NCBI GenBank assembly: GCA_045646365.1
Contig: JAZRKP010000075.1
Location: forward strand, 124,001-188,000
Length of the DNA stretch: 64,000 nucleotides
Reading direction: 5' to 3'
Source of the DNA: SIG454 sp045646365
GTDB taxonomy: Bacteria > Bacillota > Clostridia > Monoglobales > Monoglobaceae
Shown here: piece after piece, positions 24,861 through 32,600 of the stretch
How positions within the stretch are numbered: the first letter of the stretch is position 1
How the letters are laid out: each line of letters opens with the position of its first letter
Made by a program: the position numbers and the translations under genes
The notes under the pieces: generated by a model
Seen by the model: the letters and a program-made list of their open reading frames with translations, nothing else
What the model was told of the DNA's origin: nothing
Database searches by the model: none

Positions 24861-25883
24861 ATGAGTGCAGAGTTATTTACACTTCTGGATGAAATCGAAA
24901 AGGAAAAAGGTATAAGCAGAGATGTTATCATCGATGCTCTCAACACAGCGTTTATCAGTGCGTATAAGAAAAATTACGGAGCGGTTTCCGATATAAATGT
25001 AAGCATTGATGAAAAAACGGGCAAAATAAGTGTGTTTGCAAGAAAAAATGTTGTTGAGGAAGTTGAAGACAGAGAATGTGAAATCTCTGTTGAGGAAGCA
25101 AGAGAAATCAACCCGAACTACGAGGTTGGCGATGTTGTTGAAAGAGAGGTTACTCCATCATCTTTCGGCAGAATTGCAGCGCAGACAGCGAGAAACGTTA
25201 TCTTGCAGAGGATTCGTGAAGCTGAAAGAGAAAAAATGTTTGACCAGTTCTCTGACAGAACAAACGATATTATGACTGCAATGGTAAGAAAAATTGAAAA
25301 GCGTAATATTATGCTTGAACTGGAAGAAACAGAGTCAGTTTTAATGCCTAATGAACAGGTTAAGACAGACAGATATAAAATCGGTGAAAGATATAAGGTG
25401 TTCGTTATTGAGGTTGCAAACTCCGTTAAAGGGCTCCACCTTGTTGTTTCCCGTTCACATCCAGGCCTTGTAAGACGCCTTTTTGAACTTGAAGTTCCTG
25501 AAATCAAGCAGGGAATTATCGAGATTAAAGGTCTTACCCGTGAGCCGGGTTCAAGAAGTAAAATCGCAGTTTTATCACATTCTCCGAATGTTGACCCGGT
25601 TGGAACCTGTATCGGACCGAAAGGAATGAGAGTTCAGGCGATAATCGACGAACTTCGCGGTGAGAAGATTGATATAATTAAGTATAGTGATGACCCGGCT
25701 GAATATGTAAGTCAGGCTCTCAGCCCTGCAAAGGTTACATCAATCCGTGTTGACGAGGAAAATAAGACTTGCTATGCGGTTGTTCCTGAGGACCAGCTCT
25801 CCCTTGCAATCGGTAAGGAAGGTCAGAACGCAAGACTTGCGGCAAGACTTACAGGCTGGAAGATAGACCTTAAGGCTGAATAA
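24861..25883 (+). CDS. nusA: Transcription termination/antitermination factor NusA
   Basis: This 340-residue protein has an N-terminal RNAP-binding domain (ELFTLLDEIEKEKGISRDVIIDALNTAF), then an S1 domain (about 135-200). Two KH domains follow (VDPVGTCIGPKGMRVQAIIDELRGEKIDII and AIGKEGQNARLAARLTGWKIDL). It has no acidic repeats, as usual in Gram-positives. It controls pausing and termination, so it could feed back on the leader hairpin of its own operon (inference). Start ATG 24861 gives the usual MSAELF-like N-terminus. Confidence 0.95.
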   Translation: MSAELFTLLDEIEKEKGISRDVIIDALNTAFISAYKKNYGAVSDINVSIDEKTGKISVFARKNVVEEVEDRECEISVEEAREINPNYEVGDVVEREVTPSSFGRIAAQTARNVILQRIREAEREKMFDQFSDRTNDIMTAMVRKIEKRNIMLELEETESVLMPNEQVKTDRYKIGERYKVFVIEVANSVKGLHLVVSRSHPGLVRRLFELEVPEIKQGIIEIKGLTREPGSRSKIAVLSHSPNVDPVGTCIGPKGMRVQAIIDELRGEKIDIIKYSDDPAEYVSQALSPAKVTSIRVDEENKTCYAVVPEDQLSLAIGKEGQNARLAARLTGWKIDLKAE

Positions 25884-25896
25884 GGAGGAGAGAAAA

Positions 25897-26148
25897 ATGA
25901 ATTCTCTTCGTATGTGCATTTCCTGCCGTGAGATGGTCTTAAAAGATAAGCTTATCAGAATTGTGAAAATTAAAGGTGAAGAACCTGAAATTGATTTGTC
26001 TTTTAAGGCACAGGGCAGAGGGGCGTACATTTGCAAAAACGAAACCTGCATTGAAAATGCCCGAAAGAGAAAGGCTTTAGAAAGAGCGTTTCGCGGACGG
26101 ATTGATGAAGAAATTTACGATAAATTGGGAGATATTATAAATGAATGA
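25897..26148 (+). CDS. rnpM: YlxR/RnpM family RNA-binding protein
   Basis: This 83-residue protein has the DUF448 signature: MCISCREM at the N-terminus, GRGAYICKNETCIENARKRKALERAF, and four cysteines. YlxR has been described as an RNase P modulator, hence RnpM (from memory). AAGGAGG precedes the ATG. It overlaps the next gene by 8 bases, and this nusA-ylxR-ylxQ-infB order is nearly universal in Firmicutes. Confidence 0.92.
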   Translation: MNSLRMCISCREMVLKDKLIRIVKIKGEEPEIDLSFKAQGRGAYICKNETCIENARKRKALERAFRGRIDEEIYDKLGDIINE

Positions 26149-26440
26149 AGCTTTGATGAGAATAATCGGCCTTGCCACAAGAGCAGGAAAACTTGAGGTT
26201 GGCGAGGGGAAAACCGAGGACAGAGTCAACCACGGAAAATCAAAGCTGGTTATAGTTTCTCTTGATGCGTCGGAAAATACCGTTAAGAAATTTGAGAATA
26301 TCTGCAGAAAAAACGGTGTTGGAATTATCAGAGCAGGTAAGCGTGAAATTCTCGGCAAATATACAGGTCGGGATACGGCGGTTGTTTTAACTGTTTCGGA
26401 CGAAGGTTTTGCAAACAGAATGAAAGAACTTGCAAATTGA
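26141..26440 (+). CDS. ylxQ: YlxQ, ribosomal L7Ae-like RNA-binding protein
   Basis: This 99-residue protein is of the L7Ae/L30e/S12e/Gadd45 fold (IGLATRAGKLEVGEG, LVIVSLDASENTVKKF, GRDTAVVLTVSDEGFANRM). YlxQ homologues bind kink-turn RNAs in vitro but are dispensable in Bacillus (from memory). It overlaps rnpM, so the two small RNA-binding proteins are co-translated. Confidence 0.9.
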   Translation: MNEALMRIIGLATRAGKLEVGEGKTEDRVNHGKSKLVIVSLDASENTVKKFENICRKNGVGIIRAGKREILGKYTGRDTAVVLTVSDEGFANRMKELAN

Positions 26441-26469
26441 CATAAAATTTATAGAAAGTGGGCGGTAAT

Positions 26470-28734
26470 ATGGCAAAAGTAAAAGCTTATGAACTTTCAA
26501 AAAGTTTAGGAATTCCCAGTAAGGAATTAGTTCAGGTGCTTCATGACTACAAAATTTCCGATAAAAGTCATATGAGTACTCTTGACGATAAAGAACTTAA
26601 CATAATTTTTGAATATGTTACACAGAAAAATCAGGCGGAAGACCTTTCTATTATCTTCCCTAAAAAGGAAGAAAAGGCTCCAAAGCCAAAGTATGAGAAA
26701 AAGGCTAAAAAGAGAGATGATGGCGAAATTATCGAACTTGAGCCTGCAGATATAAGCGAAGAGATTATTCCTGCAAGAAAGGTAAGAGTTGTTGACACCA
26801 GAGCCAATGCTGTTGACCTTGACCATCTTGACACGGAAAAGCTTGAAGAGCTTATCCCTGAAAATGTTAAAAATGAGGGTGCTAAAAAGCAGAAAATCAA
26901 GAATAATAAGAAAAACCTCAAATCCAATAAAGACAGAAACCAGGACGATATGAGCCAGGTTGTCAAGAAAGAGAAAAAAGAGGTTATTGAAGTTATGGTT
27001 CCTGACGAAATTACAGTCGGGGAACTTGCAGACAGAATGAAAAAACCTGCAACCGAGATTATCAAAAAGCTTATGCTTCTCGGTATTATGGCATCAGTTA
27101 ATGAGGTTATTGACTTCGATACTGCAACTTTGGTTGTTGAAGATTTTGGCGGAACAATCGAAAAAGAAATAATTGTTACCGAAGAGGATAAACTATTTAA
27201 TGATATCGAGGATTCTCCTGAATCATTAAAACCCCGTTCACCGGTTGTTGTTGTTATGGGGCATGTTGACCATGGTAAAACATCTCTCCTTGACGCAATC
27301 AGAAACACAAATGTAACATCAGGTGAGTTTGGCGGTATCACACAGCATATCGGTGCTTACAGAGTAAGAGTAAACGATAAGAAGATAACATTCCTGGACA
27401 CTCCCGGACACGAAGCGTTCACAGCTATGCGTGCAAGAGGTGCTTTGGTTACAGATATTGCAATACTGGTTGTTGCGGCTGATGATGGTATTATGCCACA
27501 GACAATTGAGGCTATAAACCATGCTAAAGCGGCAGAGGTTTCAATCATTGTTGCAATTAACAAAATAGATAAAGAGGGTGCAAACCCTGAAAGAGTTAAG
27601 CAGGAGCTTACAGAACACGGTCTTGTTCCTGAAGAATGGGGCGGAGATACAATCTGTGTTCCGATTTCTGCAAAACAGAATCAGAATATTGACACACTCC
27701 TCGATATGGTTCTTCTCGTTGCAGAAATGAAAGAACTTAAGGCAAATCCTGACCGTCCTGCAAAGGGTACTGTTATTGAAGCCCGTCTTGATAAGGGCAG
27801 AGGTGTTGTTGCAAGTATGCTCGTTCAGAACGGAACACTTAATGCAGGTGATTTCATCGTTGCAGGAACATCTTTGGGAAGAATCCGTGCTATGATGGAC
27901 GATAAGGGTAAGCAGATTAAGAAAGCTAAGCCGTCTATCCCTGTTGAGATTTTAGGTCTTTCCGAAGTTCCTGAGGGTGGCGACACATTCTATGTTGTTT
28001 CTGACGAAAGAAAGGCACGCGAAGTTGTTGAAGCGAGAAAGTTCAAGGCTAAGCAGGATGCCCAGAACGCCAAGAAGGCAGTTTCTCTTGATAACCTCTT
28101 TGAACATATTGAAGAAGGCAAGATGAAAACTCTTGAAATTATTGTTAAAGCCGATGTTCAGGGCTCTGTTGAAGCGGTTCGTCAGTCCCTTGAAAGAATC
28201 ACAAACGAAGAAGTTAAGGTTAATGTTATCCACGGCGCAGTTGGTGCGGTAACTGAATCTGATGTTATGCTTGCAAGCGCATCAAATGCAATTATCGTTG
28301 GCTTCAATGTAAGACCGACTCCAGGTGCAGTTATTTCTGCTGAGGATAACGAAATTGATATAAGACTTTACCGTGTTATCTACGATGCAATCGAAGATAT
28401 TGAGGCAGCTATGAAGGGTATGCTTGCACCGAAATTCCGTGAAAGCGTTACAGGTCATATTGAAATCAGAACAACATTTAAGGTTTCGGGCGTTGGTACA
28501 ATCGGCGGTGCTTATGTAACTGACGGTAAGGTAAACAGAAACAGTCTTGTTCGTGTTGTTCGTGACGGTATAGTTATCCACGAAGGCGAGCTTGGCTCAC
28601 TTAAGAGATTTAAAGACGATGTTAAGGAAGTTGCTTCGGGCTACGAATGTGGTGTAAGCATTGATAAGTTCAACGATATTAAAGACGGTGATGTTATCGA
28701 AGCTTATGTTATGGAACAGATAATGCCCGACTAA
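26470..28734 (+). CDS. infB: Translation initiation factor IF-2
   Basis: This 754-residue GTPase places fMet-tRNA in the 30S P site. The N-terminal IF2_N module (VKAYELSKSLGIPSKELVQVLHDY) is followed by a lysine/glutamate-rich linker (residues 60-170). A second IF2_N comes next (EITVGELADRMKKPATEIIKKLM), and then the G domain with GHVDHGKTS, DTPGHEAF and NKID. Domains II-IV end in KDGDVIEAYVMEQ. The length is at the short end for Firmicutes. ATG 26470 follows GGGCGGT with a good gap; the upstream in-frame GTG 26458 does not. Confidence 0.96.
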   Translation: MAKVKAYELSKSLGIPSKELVQVLHDYKISDKSHMSTLDDKELNIIFEYVTQKNQAEDLSIIFPKKEEKAPKPKYEKKAKKRDDGEIIELEPADISEEIIPARKVRVVDTRANAVDLDHLDTEKLEELIPENVKNEGAKKQKIKNNKKNLKSNKDRNQDDMSQVVKKEKKEVIEVMVPDEITVGELADRMKKPATEIIKKLMLLGIMASVNEVIDFDTATLVVEDFGGTIEKEIIVTEEDKLFNDIEDSPESLKPRSPVVVVMGHVDHGKTSLLDAIRNTNVTSGEFGGITQHIGAYRVRVNDKKITFLDTPGHEAFTAMRARGALVTDIAILVVAADDGIMPQTIEAINHAKAAEVSIIVAINKIDKEGANPERVKQELTEHGLVPEEWGGDTICVPISAKQNQNIDTLLDMVLLVAEMKELKANPDRPAKGTVIEARLDKGRGVVASMLVQNGTLNAGDFIVAGTSLGRIRAMMDDKGKQIKKAKPSIPVEILGLSEVPEGGDTFYVVSDERKAREVVEARKFKAKQDAQNAKKAVSLDNLFEHIEEGKMKTLEIIVKADVQGSVEAVRQSLERITNEEVKVNVIHGAVGAVTESDVMLASASNAIIVGFNVRPTPGAVISAEDNEIDIRLYRVIYDAIEDIEAAMKGMLAPKFRESVTGHIEIRTTFKVSGVGTIGGAYVTDGKVNRNSLVRVVRDGIVIHEGELGSLKRFKDDVKEVASGYECGVSIDKFNDIKDGDVIEAYVMEQIMPD

Positions 28735-28751
28735 ACCCAAGGGAGGTAAAA

Positions 28752-29093
28752 ATGGGAGCATATAACAGAATTGACAGAATTTCCGAAGAGGTTAAAAAGG
28801 AACTGAGCCTTATAGTATGGGAACTTAAGGACCCGAGACTTAATACGAGTATGGTGTCGGTTGTAAATGTGTCCGTTACTAAGGATTTGAGATTTGCAAA
28901 GGCATATATAAGTGTTTTCGGTGATGATGCGGCAAAGAAAGGCGCAATAGACGCCCTAAAAGGTGCGGCAGGATTCATCCGTAAGGAAATCGGCCACAGA
29001 ATTGACCTTCGTTATACACCGGAGTTCAGTTTTGTTCTTGATGATTCAATAGAATACGGCTCACATATAAACGAGGTATTAAAGAATTTATAA
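28752..29093 (+). CDS. rbfA: Ribosome-binding factor A
   Basis: This 113-residue KH-like cold-adaptation and 30S maturation factor has NRIDRISEEVKKELSLIVWELKDPRL at the start, RFAKAYISVFG, and the C-terminal LRYTPEFSFVLDDSIEYGSHINEVL. GGGAGG precedes the ATG. It is the normal neighbour of infB. Confidence 0.95.
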   Translation: MGAYNRIDRISEEVKKELSLIVWELKDPRLNTSMVSVVNVSVTKDLRFAKAYISVFGDDAAKKGAIDALKGAAGFIRKEIGHRIDLRYTPEFSFVLDDSIEYGSHINEVLKNL

Positions 29094-29106
29094 TCGGGGT
29101 GATTTT

Positions 29107-30054
29107 ATGTTTGAAAAGCTTAAAATGATGGTGGAAAACGCAAATAATATTGCGATTTTCACCCATGAAAACCCCGACGGTGACGCACTTGGAAGCTCCT
29201 ATGCATTTGCATTGGGGCTTCTTCAAATGGGGAAGAAGGCGAGAGTTTTTCTCGGTGATTTCAAAAAGAATACCAAAGAATATAAGGCACTTTACGGTGA
29301 GGGTGAGTTTTCGGATATTTCCACTGAAGAATGCGACCTTAAAATTGCTCTTGACTGTGCAGATAAAAACCGTGTTTCTCTTGGCGGAGCGGAGTTTTCA
29401 GGTGTTACGGCGGCGGTTGACCACCATATAACTCATAAACCTTATGCGGATGAAACGGTTGTGGTTGATGCCCCTGCGACGGGGGAGATTGTTTTTGATA
29501 TTTTAAAGGCGTGGAGCGTTGAAATTACTCCTGAAATTGCGAACAATATTTATATTGCAATCGCCTGTGATACGGGTAATTTCAAGTATTCGTCAACAAC
29601 ACCGAAAACTCACAGAGTTATAGCGGAGCTTATAGAGTGCGGAGCGGACTTCGCAACAATCTCAAGAGAAATTTTTTATAAGCTTTCCAATGAGTATTTA
29701 ACTCTTTATAAAATTGCTCTTGAACGGCTGGAACTTTTTGCGGAGAATAAGGCTTGTATGATGTATATTTCTGATGATGATTTCAAAGTTGCAGGTCTTG
29801 ACGAAAACGAGTCGGGAGATATTGTAACACTTCCATCGAAGATAATAGGTGTTGAGGTTGGTGCTTATATAAGAAACAGAGGAAACGGATATAAGGTTAG
29901 CCTCCGTGCCAATGAATATGTTAATGTGTCGGAAATCGCTGTTTCCTTTGGTGGTGGCGGACATATAAGAGCATCGGGCTTTTCTTCGGAACTGCCTCTT
30001 GATGAACTTAAAAAGCAACTCTGTGAAAAAATAGAAGAAGCGCTTAAAAGGTGA
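29107..30054 (+). CDS. nrnA: DHH-family oligoribonuclease/pAp phosphatase NrnA
   Basis: This 315-residue enzyme has the DHH domain motifs FTHENPDGDALGSSYAF, DCADKNRVSL and VDHHITHKPYAD, and the DHHA1 motif GGGGHIRASGF at the C-terminus. NrnA degrades nano-RNAs from the end and removes phosphate from pAp (family knowledge). It lies between rbfA and truB, as in many Firmicutes. Confidence 0.92.
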   Translation: MFEKLKMMVENANNIAIFTHENPDGDALGSSYAFALGLLQMGKKARVFLGDFKKNTKEYKALYGEGEFSDISTEECDLKIALDCADKNRVSLGGAEFSGVTAAVDHHITHKPYADETVVVDAPATGEIVFDILKAWSVEITPEIANNIYIAIACDTGNFKYSSTTPKTHRVIAELIECGADFATISREIFYKLSNEYLTLYKIALERLELFAENKACMMYISDDDFKVAGLDENESGDIVTLPSKIIGVEVGAYIRNRGNGYKVSLRANEYVNVSEIAVSFGGGGHIRASGFSSELPLDELKKQLCEKIEEALKR

Positions 30055-30059
30055 TGTAA

Positions 30060-30947
30060 ATGGACGGAATTATAAATGTTAATAAACCGCTTGGTATAAC
30101 TTCCCACGATGTGGTTTACAGACTCAGAAAAATTCTTGGAATAAAGAAAATTGGCCATACGGGAACTCTGGACCCTGATGCTGAAGGCGTTCTTCCTATG
30201 TGTATCGGCAGAGGGACAAAGCTTGCTGAAGAGCTTACTGCAAAGGAAAAACAGTATCTTGCTGAGCTGACCTTAGGATTGACAACCGATACTCAGGATA
30301 TAAGCGGAACAGTTTTGTCTGAAAGTGAAGTAAAATCAACCAAAGACGAAATTGAAAATGCTATAATGTCATTTGTCGGAGAGGTTGACCAGATTCCGCC
30401 AATGTTTTCAGCGATTAAAGTTGACGGAAAAAAACTTTATGAATTGGCAAGAGAGGGTAAAACTATTGATATGCCACCCCGAAAGGTGACAGTTTTAAAT
30501 ATCGAAATAATCGGCATTGATATGGAAAACAAAAAAGTAAAGTTTCTTGTCGATTGTTCAAAAGGAACATATATAAGAACCCTTTGCCATGATATAGGGC
30601 AAAAGCTTGGTTGTGGCGGAGTTATGTCAGCTTTAAAGCGAACAAGGTCGGGAGATTTCAGAATTGAAAATTCTTATACTCTTGAGGAAATCGCAACAAT
30701 GGCAGAAAATAACGATTTTTCCTTTATGACGGGGATTGACGAGGTTTTATCCCGCTATGACAAGGTTGTCCTTGCGGAAAGAAATGCCACAAGACTTTGT
30801 AACGGTATAACAATACGCCTTGCGGGAATAAATGACGGAACAATTTTCAGAGCATATAACGAACAGGGAAAATTCCTTGCCCTTTGCACTATGGAAGGCG
30901 GAGCGGTTAAGGTTACGAGAGCTTTTTATGGGGAGGCACCCAAATGA
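30060..30947 (+). CDS. truB: tRNA pseudouridine(55) synthase TruB
   Basis: This 295-residue enzyme has the signature GIINVNKPLGITSHDVVYRLRKILGIKKIGHTGTLDPDAEGVLPMCIGRGTKLAEEL with the catalytic Asp in GTLDPDAEG. A C-terminal PUA-like part is present. It makes pseudouridine 55 in the T-loop of tRNAs. Note that the tRNA-Asp encoded in this window has C at position 55, so it cannot be a TruB substrate. The stop overlaps ribF (ATGA). Confidence 0.95.
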   Translation: MDGIINVNKPLGITSHDVVYRLRKILGIKKIGHTGTLDPDAEGVLPMCIGRGTKLAEELTAKEKQYLAELTLGLTTDTQDISGTVLSESEVKSTKDEIENAIMSFVGEVDQIPPMFSAIKVDGKKLYELAREGKTIDMPPRKVTVLNIEIIGIDMENKKVKFLVDCSKGTYIRTLCHDIGQKLGCGGVMSALKRTRSGDFRIENSYTLEEIATMAENNDFSFMTGIDEVLSRYDKVVLAERNATRLCNGITIRLAGINDGTIFRAYNEQGKFLALCTMEGGAVKVTRAFYGEAPK

Positions 30948-31858
30948 GAGTATATTACGGCTCGGAGGATTTGAAACTTGGAAAAAGTGCTGTGGCTTTG
31001 GGGGATTTTGACGCTATCCACAAAGGACATATGGAGATAATAAATTCTGCAGGTGAGTATGCCAAAGAAAACGGACTTTTACACACAGTATATATGTTTT
31101 CTCATCGTCCAAATAAAAAAGTACAGAGCGTCAATTCTACGGAAAAGCGGCTTGAAATTCTTGAAAGTATGGGCGTTGAAGCGGTTGTTGTCGATGAGTT
31201 TACAGAGGAATATAAAAACACACCCTGTGAAGAATTTGTGTCAGAATATATTGTTAAACGGCTCGGTGCTGAGGCGGTTTTTGTTGGATATAATTATCGT
31301 TTCGGTAAAGGTGCCAGCGGAAATGGCGAAATGCTTAAAGCTTTATGCAAACCGTATGGGGTTGAAGTATTTATGAAGGATTGTGTGAGACTTGGAGAGA
31401 GTGATGTTTCAAGCTCTGAAATAAGACGGCTTATAAACTGCGGTATGGTTGATAAGGCGGGAGAGCTTATGGGGCGGTATTTCTCTGTTTCGGGGCAGGT
31501 TGTTAAAGGAAAGCAACTTGGCAGAACAATCGGATTTCCAACTGCAAATATGGAATATCCAAAAGATACCGTTGTTCCGCAAAACGGCGTATACATAAGC
31601 CGTAGCATTGTTGGAAAGAATAAATATTATTCCATAACAAATGTGGGCGGAAAGCCTACCATTGACGATGAAAATAAAAATATAGAAACTGCAATAGGTG
31701 AATTTTCAGGCGATATATACGGTGAGAAAATCGAGATTGAATTTGTCCGAAAAATCAGGGATATTATAAAATTTGATACTCTGTCGAAACTGCAAAAACA
31801 GCTTGAGAAAGACTTGGAAAAGTCGAGAATGTCTTTTGAAGAGGAGAAAATAAAATGA
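30944..31858 (+). CDS. ribF: Bifunctional riboflavin kinase/FAD synthetase
   Basis: This 304-residue enzyme makes FMN and FAD. The N-terminal nucleotidyltransferase domain reads ALGDFDAIHKGHMEII (consensus GxFDGxHxGH; the Gly after FD is Ala here) and FVGYNYRFGKGASGN. The kinase domain carries GRTIGFPTANMEYP and NGVYISR. It is short at the N-terminus but otherwise complete. It overlaps both neighbours by 4 bases. Confidence 0.93.
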   Translation: MRVYYGSEDLKLGKSAVALGDFDAIHKGHMEIINSAGEYAKENGLLHTVYMFSHRPNKKVQSVNSTEKRLEILESMGVEAVVVDEFTEEYKNTPCEEFVSEYIVKRLGAEAVFVGYNYRFGKGASGNGEMLKALCKPYGVEVFMKDCVRLGESDVSSSEIRRLINCGMVDKAGELMGRYFSVSGQVVKGKQLGRTIGFPTANMEYPKDTVVPQNGVYISRSIVGKNKYYSITNVGGKPTIDDENKNIETAIGEFSGDIYGEKIEIEFVRKIRDIIKFDTLSKLQKQLEKDLEKSRMSFEEEKIK

Positions 31859-32049
31859 GAGATTTAGTTGAGAAAATTATGGAATATGTCTGGTATAACC
31901 CCAAAAAGGCATTGGCGGTTGGATTGCTTTCAGGTGCTGTTCTGAGCAGAATTTTCAAAAAGGGGATTTTTGCATTAGTTCTTGCACTGGTTGCAGGGAA
32001 AATATATCTTGATGCCGATAAAGAACAAAGAGAATTTGTGGAAGAATAA
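31855..32049 (+). CDS. Small membrane protein of unknown function
   Basis: This 64-residue protein has a short amphipathic N-terminus with WYNPKKALAVGL and a membrane helix (GIFALVLALVAGKIYL), and ends in a charged tail. Its ATG overlaps the ribF stop, so it is coupled to the operon and expressed. I do not recognise the family; it may be lineage-specific. Confidence 0.7.
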   Translation: MRDLVEKIMEYVWYNPKKALAVGLLSGAVLSRIFKKGIFALVLALVAGKIYLDADKEQREFVEE

Positions 32050-32064
32050 TTTATAAGAAAATCC

Positions 32065-32093
32065 TTGACATATTGTAAATAATGTGGTATTAT
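32065..32093 (+). promoter_or_regulatory. Sigma-A promoter of rpsO
   Basis: TTGACA at 32065-32070, 17-bp spacer, TATTAT at 32088-32093. It gives an 85-base leader that contains the structure at 32109-32159. Confidence 0.85.
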
Positions 32094-32108
32094 ATTAAGG
32101 ATGTTTAA

Positions 32109-32159
32109 CCTAAGGCTTGGTCCGGGGGAAAGAACTCCGCCTCAGACTATGCTTTAAGG
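32109..32159 (+). promoter_or_regulatory. Candidate S15-binding autoregulatory leader of rpsO
   Basis: Three stacked helices are visible. CCTAAGGC (32109-32116) pairs with GCTTTAAGG (32151-32159) with one bulged A. TGGTC (32118-32122) pairs with GACTA (32145-32149). CGGGG (32123-32127) pairs with CTCCG (32135-32139). It lies just upstream of GGAGGT, the rpsO ribosome site. Several unrelated S15 leader types are known in bacteria, and this is a candidate for one of them. Confidence 0.65.
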
Positions 32160-32184
32160 GGATAAGAAAATGGAGGTATAAAAA

Positions 32185-32448
32185 ATGTTAAAAGAAAGAA
32201 AACAGGAACTTATCAAGAAGTTTGCAACACACGAAGGTGACACAGGTTCTCCTGAGGTTCAGATTGCTCTTCTTACAGAGAGAATCAACGAACTCAATGA
32301 ACACCTTAAGGTTCATAAGAAGGACCATCATTCACGCCGCGGTCTTTTAAAGATGGTTGGTGTTAGAAGAAGCTTTTTGGCATATCTTCAGAAGAATGAT
32401 ATCGAGAGATACCGTGCTATCGTTAACGCACTTGGTTTAAGACACTAA
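32185..32448 (+). CDS. rpsO: 30S ribosomal protein S15
   Basis: This 87-residue S15 has the family core THEGDTGSPEVQIALLTERINELNEHLKVHKKDHHSRRGLLKMVGVRRSFLAYL, in which the HHSRRGL and DTGSPEVQ segments contact 16S rRNA. GGAGGT sits 7 bases from the ATG. The order rpsO-pnp is conserved widely in bacteria. Its own terminator precedes the pnp leader. Confidence 0.97.
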   Translation: MLKERKQELIKKFATHEGDTGSPEVQIALLTERINELNEHLKVHKKDHHSRRGLLKMVGVRRSFLAYLQKNDIERYRAIVNALGLRH

Positions 32449-32459
32449 AATAACTATGG

Positions 32460-32497
32460 GCAAGTCTTTGCATTATGCAAAGACTTGCTTAATATTA
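32460..32497 (+). terminator. Hairpin terminator between rpsO and pnp
   Basis: GCAAGTCTTTGCAT (32460-32473) folds onto its complement ending at 32488, giving a nearly gapless 14-bp stem. The following sequence TTAATATT is only moderately T-rich, so read-through into pnp is plausible. Confidence 0.7.
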
Positions 32498-32520
32498 AAT
32501 AAAAAACGGAGGTTTGTTCT

Positions 32521-32569
32521 TTAGCAGTTAGAAATGCACTTTGATTTTGAGTCCGTTTCTAAGTGCTAA
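32521..32569 (+). promoter_or_regulatory. Long leader hairpin upstream of pnp
   Basis: TTAGCAGTTAGAAA (32521-32534) is complementary to TTTCTAAGTGCTAA (32556-32569) except for a single G-G mismatch, giving a 14-bp stem with a 21-base loop. It ends 31 bases before the pnp ATG. In enterobacteria pnp is autoregulated through an RNase III-cleaved leader stem; this could be an analogous target. Confidence 0.65.
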
Positions 32570-32600
32570 GTGGCAGGCCCCGAAAAAACAGGAGGAAAAA

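Noticed and set aside
26631..27341. 236-codon minus-strand frame opposite infB
   Set aside because: Its Ser/Phe/Leu-rich content mirrors the Lys/Glu-rich IF-2 linker on the other strand, typical of an antisense artefact.
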